Source: an uncultured Clostridia bacterium (GTDB lineage Bacteria > Bacillota > Clostridia > Oscillospirales > CAG-272). Taken from it: DNA of 64,000 nt. A program made the translations under genes and the position numbers. The stretch is taken from assembly GCA_944391805.1 (NCBI GenBank), contig CALXUY010000065.1:1-64000 (forward strand), in the 5' to 3' direction. How positions within the stretch are numbered: the first letter of the stretch is position 1; every line of letters starts with the position of its first letter. This document shows positions 1-8,842 of this stretch, one piece after another. The notes below the pieces were generated by a model that ran no database searches, was not told where the DNA came from, and saw only the letters and a list, made by a program, of their open reading frames with translations.

Positions 1-126
1 AAACAAACCAAATTGACGCAGGCAATAGTGGATCTATTGACAAGGAGATTTGTGAAGTTTGGCGAAAAAGATGCAAAAAGTTGTGCAGTCAAGGTGCGAA
101 CCGTGAATTGCGCGGTGTTGCCTTAA
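1..126. repeat. MITE-like element, copy A (cut by window edge)
   Basis: The right-hand end reads GAATTGCGCGGTGTTGCCTTAA. The visible 126 bases are close to the reverse complement of the left half of the element at 5011, so the two lie in inverted orientation around the first 4.9 kb. Shared internal blocks include GCAATAGTGGATCT and GATGCAAAAAG. No coding capacity is seen. It is probably a non-autonomous element, by comparison with the three complete copies at 5011, 20083 and 55843. Confidence 0.8.
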
Positions 127-172
127 GTAAAACGGTTTTTCCCAGTGCCTCAATATTCTCAATGGAAAGCTG

Positions 173-457
173 GTGAAGGGTATGAAGTGGTTTCGGAAAA
201 AGAAGAAGGCGCCTCTGCATTTTGAGGACGCGGCCCGCTTTAACTGGGTGCTGGATACGAATCAGGAGCTTCAGGAGGGTATGACCAGGCTGGCGGAACA
301 GTTCCCCCGCCTGACGGAGGAAAGCTATACGCGCAAAGCGCTGAAGCTGTTTCGAAAGGCCGGCCTGGAGCTGAGCGCGGAGGATTTGAAAATGCTGCTG
401 GCGCTACGGCGGGGAACTGACCAGATGCTGCTGCGGAAGGAAAGAGAGGACGAATGA
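173..457 (+). CDS. Small charged hypothetical protein
   Basis: A 94-residue protein from a GTG start, with a GGAAAG Shine-Dalgarno four bases upstream; an in-frame ATG at 182 is the alternative. It begins with a strongly basic stretch (WFRKKKK), is otherwise predicted helical and charged, and has no signal peptide or membrane segment. I do not recognise the family. Its stop overlaps the ATG of the next gene (ATGA at 454), so the two are probably translationally coupled and co-transcribed. A cytoplasmic partner of the downstream lipoprotein is possible, but that is only positional inference. Confidence 0.6.
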   Translation: MKGMKWFRKKKKAPLHFEDAARFNWVLDTNQELQEGMTRLAEQFPRLTEESYTRKALKLFRKAGLELSAEDLKMLLALRRGTDQMLLRKEREDE

Positions 458-1182
458 CGCCAATGAAAAAACAACGGTTTCTGACACTGGCTCTGTTGGT
501 TTTGCTGGTATCGCTGACCGGGTGCAAGGAGACCGCCCCCGGCAACGACGCGCTGTGGAAGGCCGCCATGACGGATGCGGTTTTCAGCGAGGATGCGGAA
601 ATCAGGGAGCTGGTGACGCTGACAAAGGAGGACGATCAGGTCATCTGGGACGAAGCGGGGGAACGGGTGCTGCTGCTGAGCTGGCATGACTATGACGACG
701 CCTGCGCACCCGGCGGCTCCATCCCGACCGAATACGGGGATATCTGGGCCACCTCCGTTGGGGAGATGCTGACGTGGTATGCGCAAAGCCGCGACGGGGT
801 GGAGGATTGGGAGCTGCGCTTCGCACAGCTTTTGGGGGTTCACGCGGACGAAGGGTATACCCGATTTACCGCTTTCTGGGTCTCTCCGGAGGATGTGATA
901 CGCCCCGCCTATGTCACCGATGTGACAAAGCAGATGGAAAACGACTATGCCATCGTGACGGATGCGGCATATAAGGAATGGTTTGACGGCAACATCCTCT
1001 GGTCCTACTTTGAGAGCGATTACCCCTGGACGCGGCTTGGCTATACCTATGACTGGAGCGGCGGAGACTCGGAATACGGACTGACCGAGTTCCTGGTATC
1101 CGACGGCAGTAAAACCGAGATTGCCTTTACCTATACCACAGCCGAATTTGTGGATTGGCTGGAAGGGCAGACGGAGCCATAG
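454..1182 (+). CDS. Lipoprotein of unknown function
   Basis: A 242-residue protein with a lipoprotein signal: basic MKKQR, a leucine-rich core, then the lipobox LTGC, so it should be anchored to the outer face of the membrane. The mature part is acidic and rich in Trp, Tyr and Asp (for example in the DYDDAC and SYFESDYPW areas), with no family I recognise. The gene starts inside the stop of the preceding small gene, after an AAAGAGAGGA Shine-Dalgarno. It uses a TAG stop, which shows that amber is an ordinary stop codon in this genome. Confidence 0.65.
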   Translation: MTPMKKQRFLTLALLVLLVSLTGCKETAPGNDALWKAAMTDAVFSEDAEIRELVTLTKEDDQVIWDEAGERVLLLSWHDYDDACAPGGSIPTEYGDIWATSVGEMLTWYAQSRDGVEDWELRFAQLLGVHADEGYTRFTAFWVSPEDVIRPAYVTDVTKQMENDYAIVTDAAYKEWFDGNILWSYFESDYPWTRLGYTYDWSGGDSEYGLTEFLVSDGSKTEIAFTYTTAEFVDWLEGQTEP

Positions 1183-1212
1183 CCCCAGATCGGAAAAAAG
1201 GAGAGATGAACC

Positions 1213-1407
1213 ATGAATCGTCAATGCGACAACAAACGGGATTGCCCCTGTACATATGACTGCCCGCGGCATGGCAAATGCTGTGCCTGTGTGGCCCATC
1301 ACCGCGACCATAACGAGGGCGTGCCGGGCTGCTTTTTTTCCAAAGAGGCCGAGGCAACCTATGATCGGAGCATCGAGGCGCTGGCCAGGGATCACGGAAT
1401 CATCTGA
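1213..1407 (+). CDS. DUF6485-like small Cys-rich protein
   Basis: A 64-residue soluble protein with the spaced cysteine/histidine pattern CPCTYDCPRHGKCCACVAHH followed by CFFSKE, which matches my memory of the DUF6485 family common in Clostridia. The clustered Cys and His residues suggest metal (zinc or Fe-S) binding, but the function is unknown. A GGAGAGATGAACC ribosome site precedes the ATG. It lies between two lipoprotein genes on the same strand. Confidence 0.7.
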   Translation: MNRQCDNKRDCPCTYDCPRHGKCCACVAHHRDHNEGVPGCFFSKEAEATYDRSIEALARDHGII

Positions 1408-1603
1408 TCGGATGCGGTAAGGAATGGGGCAAACAAAGAGAAAAGCCGGCCAAACAGGTGCTTGCCGATATTTCCCTTTGTCAGCCTTTTTCCTTTGGCC
1501 TGATCCGATCCCCCTACGGACTGTGCGGGGTTGCAAAGGGTTCCTGTCGGCAAACCGATCGGGGCTTATTAGATCAAAACAGACTGAAAAGGGAAAAAAC
1601 GAT

Positions 1604-4600
1604 ATGAAACGAAACAAAGCGACAGGGCGTCTTTTCTGTGCCATCTGGCTGCTGAGCATCCTGTGTATGCTGCTGAGCGGCTGTCATGCTGCGGAATCCG
1701 AATCCATTACCAGCATCCGGCAGTTGGACGGAAAGACCATAGGGGTGATGACCGGCTCCAGCCTTGACGTGCATACCGACAATCTGATCCGGAATGCGGA
1801 TAAGCAGTATTACGACCGGGTACCGGATTTGGCGCTGGCGTTGGAGCAGGGAAAAATCACCGGCTTTTTGATCGACGAGCCAATCGCCCGTCTCCTGTGT
1901 CAGGAAAACCAGGCTGTGACCTACCTCCCCGACATCCTGGTGGAGGAGAGCTATGCCGCCGCCTTTTCGGGGACCGAGCGCGGAGCCGCCCTGCGGGACG
2001 AATATAACGAATACCTGGCGAAGATCCGGGCGGACGGCACGCTGGAGGAAATTGATGAGATCTGGCTGGGAGCCGATGAGAGCAAAAAGGTTGTGGAAGA
2101 CTGGACGTCTTTCCCCGCGGAGAACGGCGTCATCCGGATGGCGGTGAAAACCGACGTCGCACCCTTCTGCTACATCAAGGACGATCGGATTGTCGGATAC
2201 GATATCGATATCATGGTTCGCTTCTGCAAGGAATACGGCTACGGGCTGGAAGTGATCAGTACCGAGATCACCTCCATTTTTGCGGGGCTTTCCACCGGGA
2301 CATACGATGTATCGGCCAGCGGCATGACCGTAACCGAGGAACGGGTGGAAAGCGTCAACTTTTCCGATCCCAATTACACCGGCGGAATTGTAGCGGTGGT
2401 GGCGAACGCCAGTCAGAATCCGGTTCGCTATCAGACGCTGCAGGATTTTGCCGGCGTTACGGTGGGGGCCGTGACGGGTACCATTCACAACGAGATTGTG
2501 AGCGGCGTTGTCAGCGGCTGCGAGTTTCAGTATTACGATGATTTTTCGGCCATGCTTCTGGCGCTGCAGACAGGAACGCTGGATGCTGTGGTGACCGATA
2601 TGCCCATGGCTCAGCTGGCGGTTGCAAGACAGCCGGATCTGATGATTTTCCCCGAAACGGTGGCTCCCGACAGCTACGGCCTGGGGCTGCAAAAAGACAG
2701 CCCGCTGACCGAACAGGTGAGCGCCATCATTCAGAGATATACCGAGGACGGGACATTGGACGCCCTGCGGGAGAAGTGGCTGGGAGCGGATGACAGCATC
2801 AAGACCATTGATGTGGGGGAATATGACGCGCCCAACGACGTGCTGCGGTATGCGCATGACTCCACGCTGGAGCCCATGTGCTATGTGAGCGGCAGCGGTG
2901 AATCGCTGGGGCTTGAGGTCGAGCTGGTGGCGCTCATCGCCAAGGAACTGGGAATGGAGCTGGAAATCACACAATCCACCTTCAACGCGCTGATCACCAT
3001 GCTGGGCAGCGGCAGGGCGGATATTGTGTCCGGCGCAATCAGCATCACCGACGAGCGGAAGCAAAGCATCGATTTTGCCACCTCCCATTATACCGGAGGC
3101 ACGGTTCTGATCGTGCGGGCCGAGGATTTGGGACAGGAAACCGCGAACTCGGAGGGCGGCGAGGGCTTCTGGCAGGGACTTACCGACAGCTTTTACAAGA
3201 ACTTTATCGAGGAAGCCCGCTGGAAAATGATTCTGTCCGGGCTGGGCGTCACTTTTGTGATCGCGGTGTGTTCGGCTCTGTTCGGCACGATCTTAGGCTT
3301 CGGTCTGTGCCTTCTGCGGCGCAGCCATAACCGCGTGATTTCCGGAGCAACCGCAGCCTTCATCCGCCTGATTCAGGGGATCCCCGTGCTGGTGCTGCTG
3401 ATGGTGCTGTTCTATGTTGTGTTCGCCCGCGCGCGGCTGGATGGGATCGTTGTATCCATCATCGGGTTCTCCATCAACTTTGCCGTCTATGTCTCCGAAA
3501 TGATCCGCACCGGAATCAACGCCGTGGATCCCGGACAGTGGGAGGCCGCATCCGCCATGGGCTTCGGCCGGTGCAAAACCTTTACGAAAATTATCGCGCC
3601 CCAGGCTGCGCGCCATGTTTTGCCGGTGTACAAGGGCGAGTTCATCTCGATGGTCAAAATGACGTCGGTGGTGGGCTACATCGCGGTGCAGGACCTGACC
3701 AAGGTCACCGATCTGATCCGCAGCCGTACCTTTGAGGCATTTTTCCCGCTGATATTGACTGCGGTTCTCTATTTCCTGCTGGCCTGGTGCCTGACGCTTC
3801 TGCTGGGACTGGTGGAGAGGAGAATCGACCCTCAGCGGCGGCGCCGGGAGCTCAAGGGAATCAATCGGGAGCTTGCACCGCAGGCTCCTGCGGATGAAGG
3901 GCCGAAGACCGTGCAGGATGGGGATCCCGTCATTACCATCTCTCATTTGAAAAAGGTGTTCCCCAACATTACCCCCCTGAAGGACGTCAACGCCGTGATA
4001 CAGAAGGGCGAAGTCATCTCCATCATCGGTCCCTCCGGAACCGGTAAAAGCACCCTGCTGCGCTGCATCAACCGCCTCGAAACGCCGACGGAGGGACAGA
4101 TTGAGGTGTTCGGGCAGCCGGTGACCGGCGTGAAGCCGGCGAAGCTGAGCGCCGTGCGCCGCAGGATGGGGATGGTCTTCCAGAGCTTCAACCTGTTCGC
4201 CCATCTGACGGTCATTGAAAACATCATGCTGGGGCCGGTAGAGCTGCTGGGCTGCACCCGGCAGCAGGCATACGAACGGGGCATGCGCTTGCTGGCCAGC
4301 GTGGGGTTGGCGGAAAAGGCGCTGAATTATCCGGATGAGCTCTCCGGCGGGCAAAAGCAGCGCGTCGCCATTGCCCGCACCCTGGGGATGCAGCCCGAAA
4401 TCGTGCTCTTTGACGAGCCCACCAGCGCGCTGGATCCTACCATGGTGGGAGAAGTGCTGGCGGTCATCCGCAGCCTGGCCGGGCAGGGGCTGACCATGCT
4501 CATTGTCACCCACGAGATGAAATTCGCCCGGGATGTATCCACGCGGGTGTTCTACATGGACGAGGGCATTATTTATGAAGAAGGCGCTCCGGAGCAGGTG

Positions 4601-5014
4601 TTTGAGCACCCGAAGACCGACCGGTGCCGGGCGTTTGTCCAGCGGCTGAAGACCTTCCATCTCGATATTTCCTCCAAGGCGTTTGACTTTATCGGCGCGG
4701 CGGCCGATATCGACCGCTTTGCCCGCAGGCAACTGCTCGGGGCGCAGCAGTCGCTCAAGTATCAGCAGATTTTTGAGGAGCTGTGCGTGACGAGCATTCT
4801 GCCCGTACTGCCGGATGATGCGTGCAGCCTGAGCTTTGACGCTCTTTGCAGTGAGGACGGGAGCGTTTGCGAGGCAATTATCCGCTGGCAGGGAGAAGCC
4901 TTCGACCCATTGTCCCAGGGAGATGCGCTGAGCGTGACTCTGGCGGTCAGCCGGACCAGGAGCAGCGTACATGCTTATGCCGACGGGGTCAACACGGTGA
5001 CCGTTGTATTTTAA
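1604..5014 (+). CDS. Single-chain polar amino-acid-type ABC transporter with C-terminal anti-sigma-like domain
   Basis: A 1136-residue lipoprotein (lipobox LSGC, Cys27) carrying a whole importer on one chain. Solute-binding modules lie at about 35-160 (partial), 173-395 (complete, type-3 family) and 410-505 (partial). A HisM/GlnP-type permease occupies 540-745 with the EAA loop EAASAMGFG near 647. A GlnQ-type ATPase follows at 775-1010 (Walker [10 protein letters not shown] at 809, [16 protein letters not shown]). The last ~115 residues resemble RsbW-type HATPases ([17 protein letters not shown]). The N-box Asn and glycine-rich lid are not recognisable, so it may bind partners rather than ATP. 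The ATG at 1604 is chosen because the signal peptide starts there, with AAAAGGGA upstream. The stop codon TAA lies inside the MITE end at 5011. Substrate unknown, probably an amino acid. Confidence 0.85.
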   Translation: MKRNKATGRLFCAIWLLSILCMLLSGCHAAESESITSIRQLDGKTIGVMTGSSLDVHTDNLIRNADKQYYDRVPDLALALEQGKITGFLIDEPIARLLCQENQAVTYLPDILVEESYAAAFSGTERGAALRDEYNEYLAKIRADGTLEEIDEIWLGADESKKVVEDWTSFPAENGVIRMAVKTDVAPFCYIKDDRIVGYDIDIMVRFCKEYGYGLEVISTEITSIFAGLSTGTYDVSASGMTVTEERVESVNFSDPNYTGGIVAVVANASQNPVRYQTLQDFAGVTVGAVTGTIHNEIVSGVVSGCEFQYYDDFSAMLLALQTGTLDAVVTDMPMAQLAVARQPDLMIFPETVAPDSYGLGLQKDSPLTEQVSAIIQRYTEDGTLDALREKWLGADDSIKTIDVGEYDAPNDVLRYAHDSTLEPMCYVSGSGESLGLEVELVALIAKELGMELEITQSTFNALITMLGSGRADIVSGAISITDERKQSIDFATSHYTGGTVLIVRAEDLGQETANSEGGEGFWQGLTDSFYKNFIEEARWKMILSGLGVTFVIAVCSALFGTILGFGLCLLRRSHNRVISGATAAFIRLIQGIPVLVLLMVLFYVVFARARLDGIVVSIIGFSINFAVYVSEMIRTGINAVDPGQWEAASAMGFGRCKTFTKIIAPQAARHVLPVYKGEFISMVKMTSVVGYIAVQDLTKVTDLIRSRTFEAFFPLILTAVLYFLLAWCLTLLLGLVERRIDPQRRRRELKGINRELAPQAPADEGPKTVQDGDPVITISHLKKVFPNITPLKDVNAVIQKGEVISIIGPSGTGKSTLLRCINRLETPTEGQIEVFGQPVTGVKPAKLSAVRRRMGMVFQSFNLFAHLTVIENIMLGPVELLGCTRQQAYERGMRLLASVGLAEKALNYPDELSGGQKQRVAIARTLGMQPEIVLFDEPTSALDPTMVGEVLAVIRSLAGQGLTMLIVTHEMKFARDVSTRVFYMDEGIIYEEGAPEQVFEHPKTDRCRAFVQRLKTFHLDISSKAFDFIGAAADIDRFARRQLLGAQQSLKYQQIFEELCVTSILPVLPDDACSLSFDALCSEDGSVCEAIIRWQGEAFDPLSQGDALSVTLAVSRTRSSVHAYADGVNTVTVVF

Positions 5015-5206
5015 GGCAGCACCGCGCAATTCACGGTTCGCACCTTGACTGCACAACTTTTTGCATCTTTTTCGCCAAACTGCACAAATCTCCTTGTCAA
5101 TAGATCTACTATTGCCTGCTGTCAAAAAATTCTTTCAGAATTGGTTTGTTTGACGATAAATCTGACGGCAGATTTGCGCAGTCAGAATTGTGCGGTGTTG
5201 CCTTAA
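5011..5206. repeat. MITE-like element, copy B
   Basis: A complete copy of 196 bp. The left end TTAAGGCAGCACCGCGCAAT and right end TTGTGCGGTGTTGCCTTAA form terminal inverted repeats of about 22 bp with few mismatches. The left TTAA contains the stop codon of the ABC transporter gene. The right end is followed 13 bases later by the ribosome site of the PAS-CPBP gene. It has no coding capacity and may affect transcript stability between the two genes. Confidence 0.85.
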
Positions 5207-5232
5207 GCGAACAGATACAGGAGGAGATGCCC

Positions 5233-6276
5233 GTGATACAAGATGTAAAGGAGATTATTCCCCGCATCCTGCGGGATATGAACGACGGTGTTCTGGTTCT
5301 TGACCGGCAGGGGCAGATCCTGTTCCTCAATGAGCAGGGACGGAAGATGCTGGGAGAAAGCCAGGACATGACCGGCCAGAACTATGCGGCCGCTTTTCTG
5401 GAGCAGGATATGGAGGGGGCAAACGACGCCTTCCATCAGTTTGTGCTGGACGCCGTGTATGATAAGGATCACGCCCACAGCGGGGAGGCGGATTACAGAG
5501 CTCACAACCGGGAAACACGCCGGTTCAGCCTGACATCTTCCTTCCTGCGCAGTGAGGACGGTGTGACTCCCATCGGCATTGTGGTGCTGTTTTCGGATGT
5601 CACGGAGATTGCACGGCTCAATCGCCAGCGACGGGAGTCCTCCACGATTTTCGCGGTGCTGATGATCTGTGTGTGCCTGTATCTCTTCCTGTGGAGCTTG
5701 CTGCGCTATTTGGACGCCGAGCCTCCGGGATGGGTAATGAACCTGATGATCGAGGCGATTTCCGTTGTCATGTTCGTCATCATCCTGAAAACCACCAGCT
5801 TTTCCATCCGGGATATCGGGCTCCGAGTCACCAATGCCAGGGCCACCTTTTTGCCAGATATTCTCATTACTATTGTTGGAACCGTTGTGCTGATCCTCGG
5901 AAAGGTTGTTCTTTTGCGCGTGGCGCCCAACTTTTTTCCGGAGGGAGCGCCTTTCTGGGACTGGAGCGTTGGAACTCCTGCCGATATCATTTATCCGTTG
6001 ACGGTCATCCTGCAGGAATTCCTGGCAAGAGGCGTTATGCAGGAGAATCTGAAGCGTATTTTCACAGGGAAATACGCCGGCGCGATGTCCATCGTTGTTT
6101 CCGCCCTGGTATTCGGTGTACTCCACATCGCCTACGGCCTTCCCTATATGTTGGGGGCTACGCTGCTGCTGGGTGTCCTGGGTGTCTTTTATCATAAGCA
6201 GGGCAACATCTGGGGCCTGTGCATCATTCACTACGTACTGGGGGAGGTGGCAACATTTCTGCGCTATCTGATTTGA
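5233..6276 (+). CDS. PAS-domain / CPBP-type intramembrane protease-like protein
   Basis: About 347 residues. The N-terminal part is a PAS sensor domain (MNDGVLVLDRQGQILFLN, then GIVVLFSDVTE). It is followed by several membrane segments and a C-terminal CPBP/Abi-type core: QEFLARG in place of the usual EExxxRG, FGVLH for motif 2, and a final IIHYVLG histidine motif. The first catalytic-pair glutamate is thus replaced by Gln, so protease activity is uncertain. The GTG at 5233 sits eight bases after AGGAGG; an ATG at 5227 is the alternative but too close. The stop overlaps the next gene. A membrane sensor acting with the neighbouring transporter and STAS protein is an inference from context. Confidence 0.75.
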   Translation: MIQDVKEIIPRILRDMNDGVLVLDRQGQILFLNEQGRKMLGESQDMTGQNYAAAFLEQDMEGANDAFHQFVLDAVYDKDHAHSGEADYRAHNRETRRFSLTSSFLRSEDGVTPIGIVVLFSDVTEIARLNRQRRESSTIFAVLMICVCLYLFLWSLLRYLDAEPPGWVMNLMIEAISVVMFVIILKTTSFSIRDIGLRVTNARATFLPDILITIVGTVVLILGKVVLLRVAPNFFPEGAPFWDWSVGTPADIIYPLTVILQEFLARGVMQENLKRIFTGKYAGAMSIVVSALVFGVLHIAYGLPYMLGATLLLGVLGVFYHKQGNIWGLCIIHYVLGEVATFLRYLI

Positions 6277-7094
6277 CCATTTCGGTGTTCAACGGGACGT
6301 GGTGGGTCGTCATGGCGGTGATAACAGCGCTGGCCGTAGGCATATGGTACGCCCGCGGCAGGCCGCTTCCCGCCTCGGAGGCGGTAGAGCCTCCGGCAAA
6401 GGATAACCGGAAATTCCTGGCGGCGCTGGCGGCGTTCACCGTCGTCTATCTGGTGGCGTATAAAACCCTGCTGGCCTTCAGCCCGGATTTTGCGTTTGCA
6501 TTTTGGAATGAACTGCCCCTACAGCCGTGCAACGTGGTGGCAGTGCTGGCAATACCCGCCTCCCTGCTCCGGGGGCGGATCGGCCGCCTGCTCAAAGGGT
6601 TCTGCTTTTACGGCGGTATTGTATTCGCCCCGGTGGCGCTGGTCATGCCGGTGGACGGGTTTTCAGGCGTGCCGCTGCTTTCGGTGAACGCCATAGGCTT
6701 CTACGGTTTCCACGGCCTTGTGCTGGCGCTGTCGGTAAGCTTCGGGACGCTGAAGGTTTACCGCCCAGGGTGGCGCGATATTCCGGGGGTGCTGCTGGTA
6801 CTGGTTCTCCTCGCCTTACCGGTCCACGGCGTCAATATGCTACTGCGGGCTACCGTGTATCCGGAGGCAAATTATTTTTATACCTACGGCCTGGAGGGAA
6901 ATCCGGTGCTGGAGGGACTGAAGGGCTGGATACCGATACCGCTGGTTTATGAACTGCCGCTTCTGCCAGTTATGGGGATTCTTTGCGCTGTTATCAACTT
7001 GCTGTTTCAGGCGGGATGGAAAATTGCCGCTGTATGGAGAAAAGAGAAAGCTCCTTATCAAACAGGAGACGAAAGAAAGGAAGAACGGTTATGA
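6273..7094 (+). CDS. YwaF/TMEM164-like integral membrane protein
   Basis: About 273 residues with six to seven hydrophobic segments and the family-like motif LPLQPCNV in the region after the second helix, as in the Bacillus YwaF (TIGR02206) family, whose role is not established. The chosen start is the TTG at 6273, whose last two bases overlap the TGA stop of the PAS-CPBP gene (TTGA); no ATG in the right place has a ribosome site. An ATG at 6219 is possible but would sit far inside the preceding gene. The gene ends by overlapping the next one (ATGA at 7091). Confidence 0.65.
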   Translation: MTISVFNGTWWVVMAVITALAVGIWYARGRPLPASEAVEPPAKDNRKFLAALAAFTVVYLVAYKTLLAFSPDFAFAFWNELPLQPCNVVAVLAIPASLLRGRIGRLLKGFCFYGGIVFAPVALVMPVDGFSGVPLLSVNAIGFYGFHGLVLALSVSFGTLKVYRPGWRDIPGVLLVLVLLALPVHGVNMLLRATVYPEANYFYTYGLEGNPVLEGLKGWIPIPLVYELPLLPVMGILCAVINLLFQAGWKIAAVWRKEKAPYQTGDERKEERL

Positions 7095-7513
7095 AAATGA
7101 GAAAAATGAGCGTCTGGATGATGCTGGCAGCACTGTCGGTTGCGCTGCTCCTGTCCGGCTGCGGGCAGCAGGACGGACAGACAACCGAGATGGTTTACCA
7201 CGTATACTTCGGGTTGAACGATGCGGACACCGGCGAGCAGGAGGTCACGCTGGACGACGCTTCCGCGTACATCCGGGGCGTGATTGAAAGCTATGGATAT
7301 GGGTATACCGAATACCGCACCTATGGCGCCTATACGGAAAACGGGGAAAGCAAGGGCAACGACACGTTGGTGTATATGATGGCCTTTGTGGAGGAAGAAA
7401 ATGTAGAAAAGATTGCAAACGAGGTCATCGAACATCTGAATCTGGCGTCGGTCCTCTGCCAAAAAGAGGAGATGCCCTATACCTTTTATGTCGGCGAAGA
7501 AAAACAGTCGTAA
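7091..7513 (+). CDS. Small lipoprotein of unknown function
   Basis: A 140-residue lipoprotein (MKMRKMSVW start, lipobox LSGC). The mature part is a compact alpha/beta protein beginning VYHVYFGLND and ending YTFYVGEEKQ, with alternating beta strands and one helix around the VEKIANEVIEHL segment. The YFGLND strand recalls DUF3574-like proteins, but I am not certain. The ATG overlaps the preceding stop and has GAAAGGAAG upstream, so it is coupled to the YwaF-like gene. It may be the extracytoplasmic part of the same membrane system. Confidence 0.6.
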   Translation: MKMRKMSVWMMLAALSVALLLSGCGQQDGQTTEMVYHVYFGLNDADTGEQEVTLDDASAYIRGVIESYGYGYTEYRTYGAYTENGESKGNDTLVYMMAFVEEENVEKIANEVIEHLNLASVLCQKEEMPYTFYVGEEKQS

Positions 7514-7558
7514 ACCCGGCTGTCAATTCTACCATAACAAGAAACTGGAGGTAATCAC

Positions 7559-7855
7559 ATGAACATCATCAAAACAAAAGAGGGAAGCACGCTGAATCTC
7601 GCCCTGGAAGGGCGGCTGGATACCACCACGGCTCCGCAGCTTGAGGCAGCGCTCCATGGCGCTATGGAGGGCGTTACCGAGCTGAATATGGATTTTGAAA
7701 AGCTGGAATATCTGTCCTCCGCCGGCCTGCGGGTCATCCTTGCCGCGCAGAAGACGATGAACAAGCAGGGGAAAATGGTGATCCGGCACGTCAACGAAAC
7801 CATACGGGAAGTGTTTGAAGTGACAGGATTTATCGACATTCTCACGATTGAATAA
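7559..7855 (+). CDS. STAS-domain anti-sigma-factor antagonist
   Basis: A 98-residue single STAS domain of the SpoIIAA/RsbV type. It has the early GRLDTTTAP strand-turn, the central LEYLSSAGLRV signature whose serine is the residue phosphorylated by RsbW/SpoIIAB kinases in known members, and a C-terminal EVTGFIDIL helix. In partner switching the unphosphorylated form binds and disarms an anti-sigma kinase. No separate anti-sigma kinase or sigma factor gene is adjacent. The nearest HATPase-like sequences are the tail of the ABC fusion and possibly the protein encoded at 8820. A CTGGAGGT ribosome site precedes the ATG. Confidence 0.9.
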   Translation: MNIIKTKEGSTLNLALEGRLDTTTAPQLEAALHGAMEGVTELNMDFEKLEYLSSAGLRVILAAQKTMNKQGKMVIRHVNETIREVFEVTGFIDILTIE

Positions 7856-7867
7856 GAGGCGCGCGGG

Positions 7868-8842
7868 ATGAAGGTTGCGGTAATAGGAAACGGAAACGTG
7901 GGGATGGCCGCCTTTGGAGAGCTGCTGCGGATGCCGGAAATCCGGGAACTGGCGCTGGTTGGCAGAAACGTGGAGCGCGTCCGTGCCGAGGTGGACGACT
8001 ATGCGGACGCGCAGGTTCTCCATTTCGTCCCCGGCGTCAGGCTCTCCGGCGGCGGTTATGAAAAAACAGCGGGAGCGGATATCCTCCTCTATGCCGCCGG
8101 CGCGGCGCAGAAGCCGGGACAGTCGCGGCTGGAGCTGGCCGCGGAAAACGTGCGCATCACACGGCAGATTTTCAGCGAGGTCAATCGCTATAACCGGGAC
8201 GGCATTGTCATCTGCCTGAGCAATCCGGTGGATCTGATCACCGCCGCGGTATGCGAGTGCACGGGTCGGCCGCCTGAAAAGGTCATTGGCACGGGTACGC
8301 TGCTGGATACCGCCCGGCTCAAAAAGTATCTGTCAAATCTCCTGGATGTGTCGCCTGCTTCGGTGACCGCGTATGTGCTGGGGGAACACGGAGACAGCTC
8401 CTGTGTCATCTGGAGCGCAACGCGGATCTCCGGCCAGCCCGTTGACAGCTTTCTTTCTTCCGCCCTGGAGGACGAGGCCCATATCCGCCGGCAGGCAATG
8501 GCAGGCATGGTGCGCGGCAATGCCGGCAAAATCATCCGCGCCAAGGGGTCCACGGCTTACGGCGTAGCCGCTGCGGCCGGCCGGCTGGTGCAGGCCATCA
8601 TTCATGACACGAGGGAGATCCTGACCGTGTCGGTGCGGCTGGAAGGCGCATACGGGAAAAACGGGTTTGCCATATCGGTTCCCTGCGTTGTGGACGGCCG
8701 GGGCGCCCGTGTGGCGGCGGAGCTGCCGATGTCGGAGGAAGAGAAACAGGCGTTTGATGCTTCCGCGGATGTGGTCGCTGCCGTGACAAAAGAATTTGTA
8801 GGAAACGGAGCCGAACGGAATGATGAAAATGAAATCGAATGA
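7868..8842 (+). CDS. L-lactate dehydrogenase-family NAD-dependent enzyme
   Basis: 324 residues of the LDH/MDH family. It has the nucleotide-binding GNGNVG motif at residue 7, GAAQKPGQSR with the lactate-type Gln (position 102 in LDH numbering) and the substrate-loop Arg, LSNPVD, LLDTARL with catalytic Asp and substrate-binding Arg, and GEHGDSS with the catalytic His. These residues fit an L-2-hydroxyacid dehydrogenase acting on lactate-like substrates with NADH. The sequence is shorter in the usual spacer regions and divergent from housekeeping LDHs, so the exact substrate is open. It follows the STAS gene by 12 bases and its end overlaps the next gene. Confidence 0.8.
   Translation: MKVAVIGNGNVGMAAFGELLRMPEIRELALVGRNVERVRAEVDDYADAQVLHFVPGVRLSGGGYEKTAGADILLYAAGAAQKPGQSRLELAAENVRITRQIFSEVNRYNRDGIVICLSNPVDLITAAVCECTGRPPEKVIGTGTLLDTARLKKYLSNLLDVSPASVTAYVLGEHGDSSCVIWSATRISGQPVDSFLSSALEDEAHIRRQAMAGMVRGNAGKIIRAKGSTAYGVAAAAGRLVQAIIHDTREILTVSVRLEGAYGKNGFAISVPCVVDGRGARVAAELPMSEEEKQAFDASADVVAAVTKEFVGNGAERNDENEIE

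Noticed and set aside
5015..5145. Extended N-terminus of the PAS-CPBP protein reaching into the MITE
   Set aside because: The extra residues would be encoded by the repeat; AGGAGG at 5219 points to a start at 5227 or 5233.
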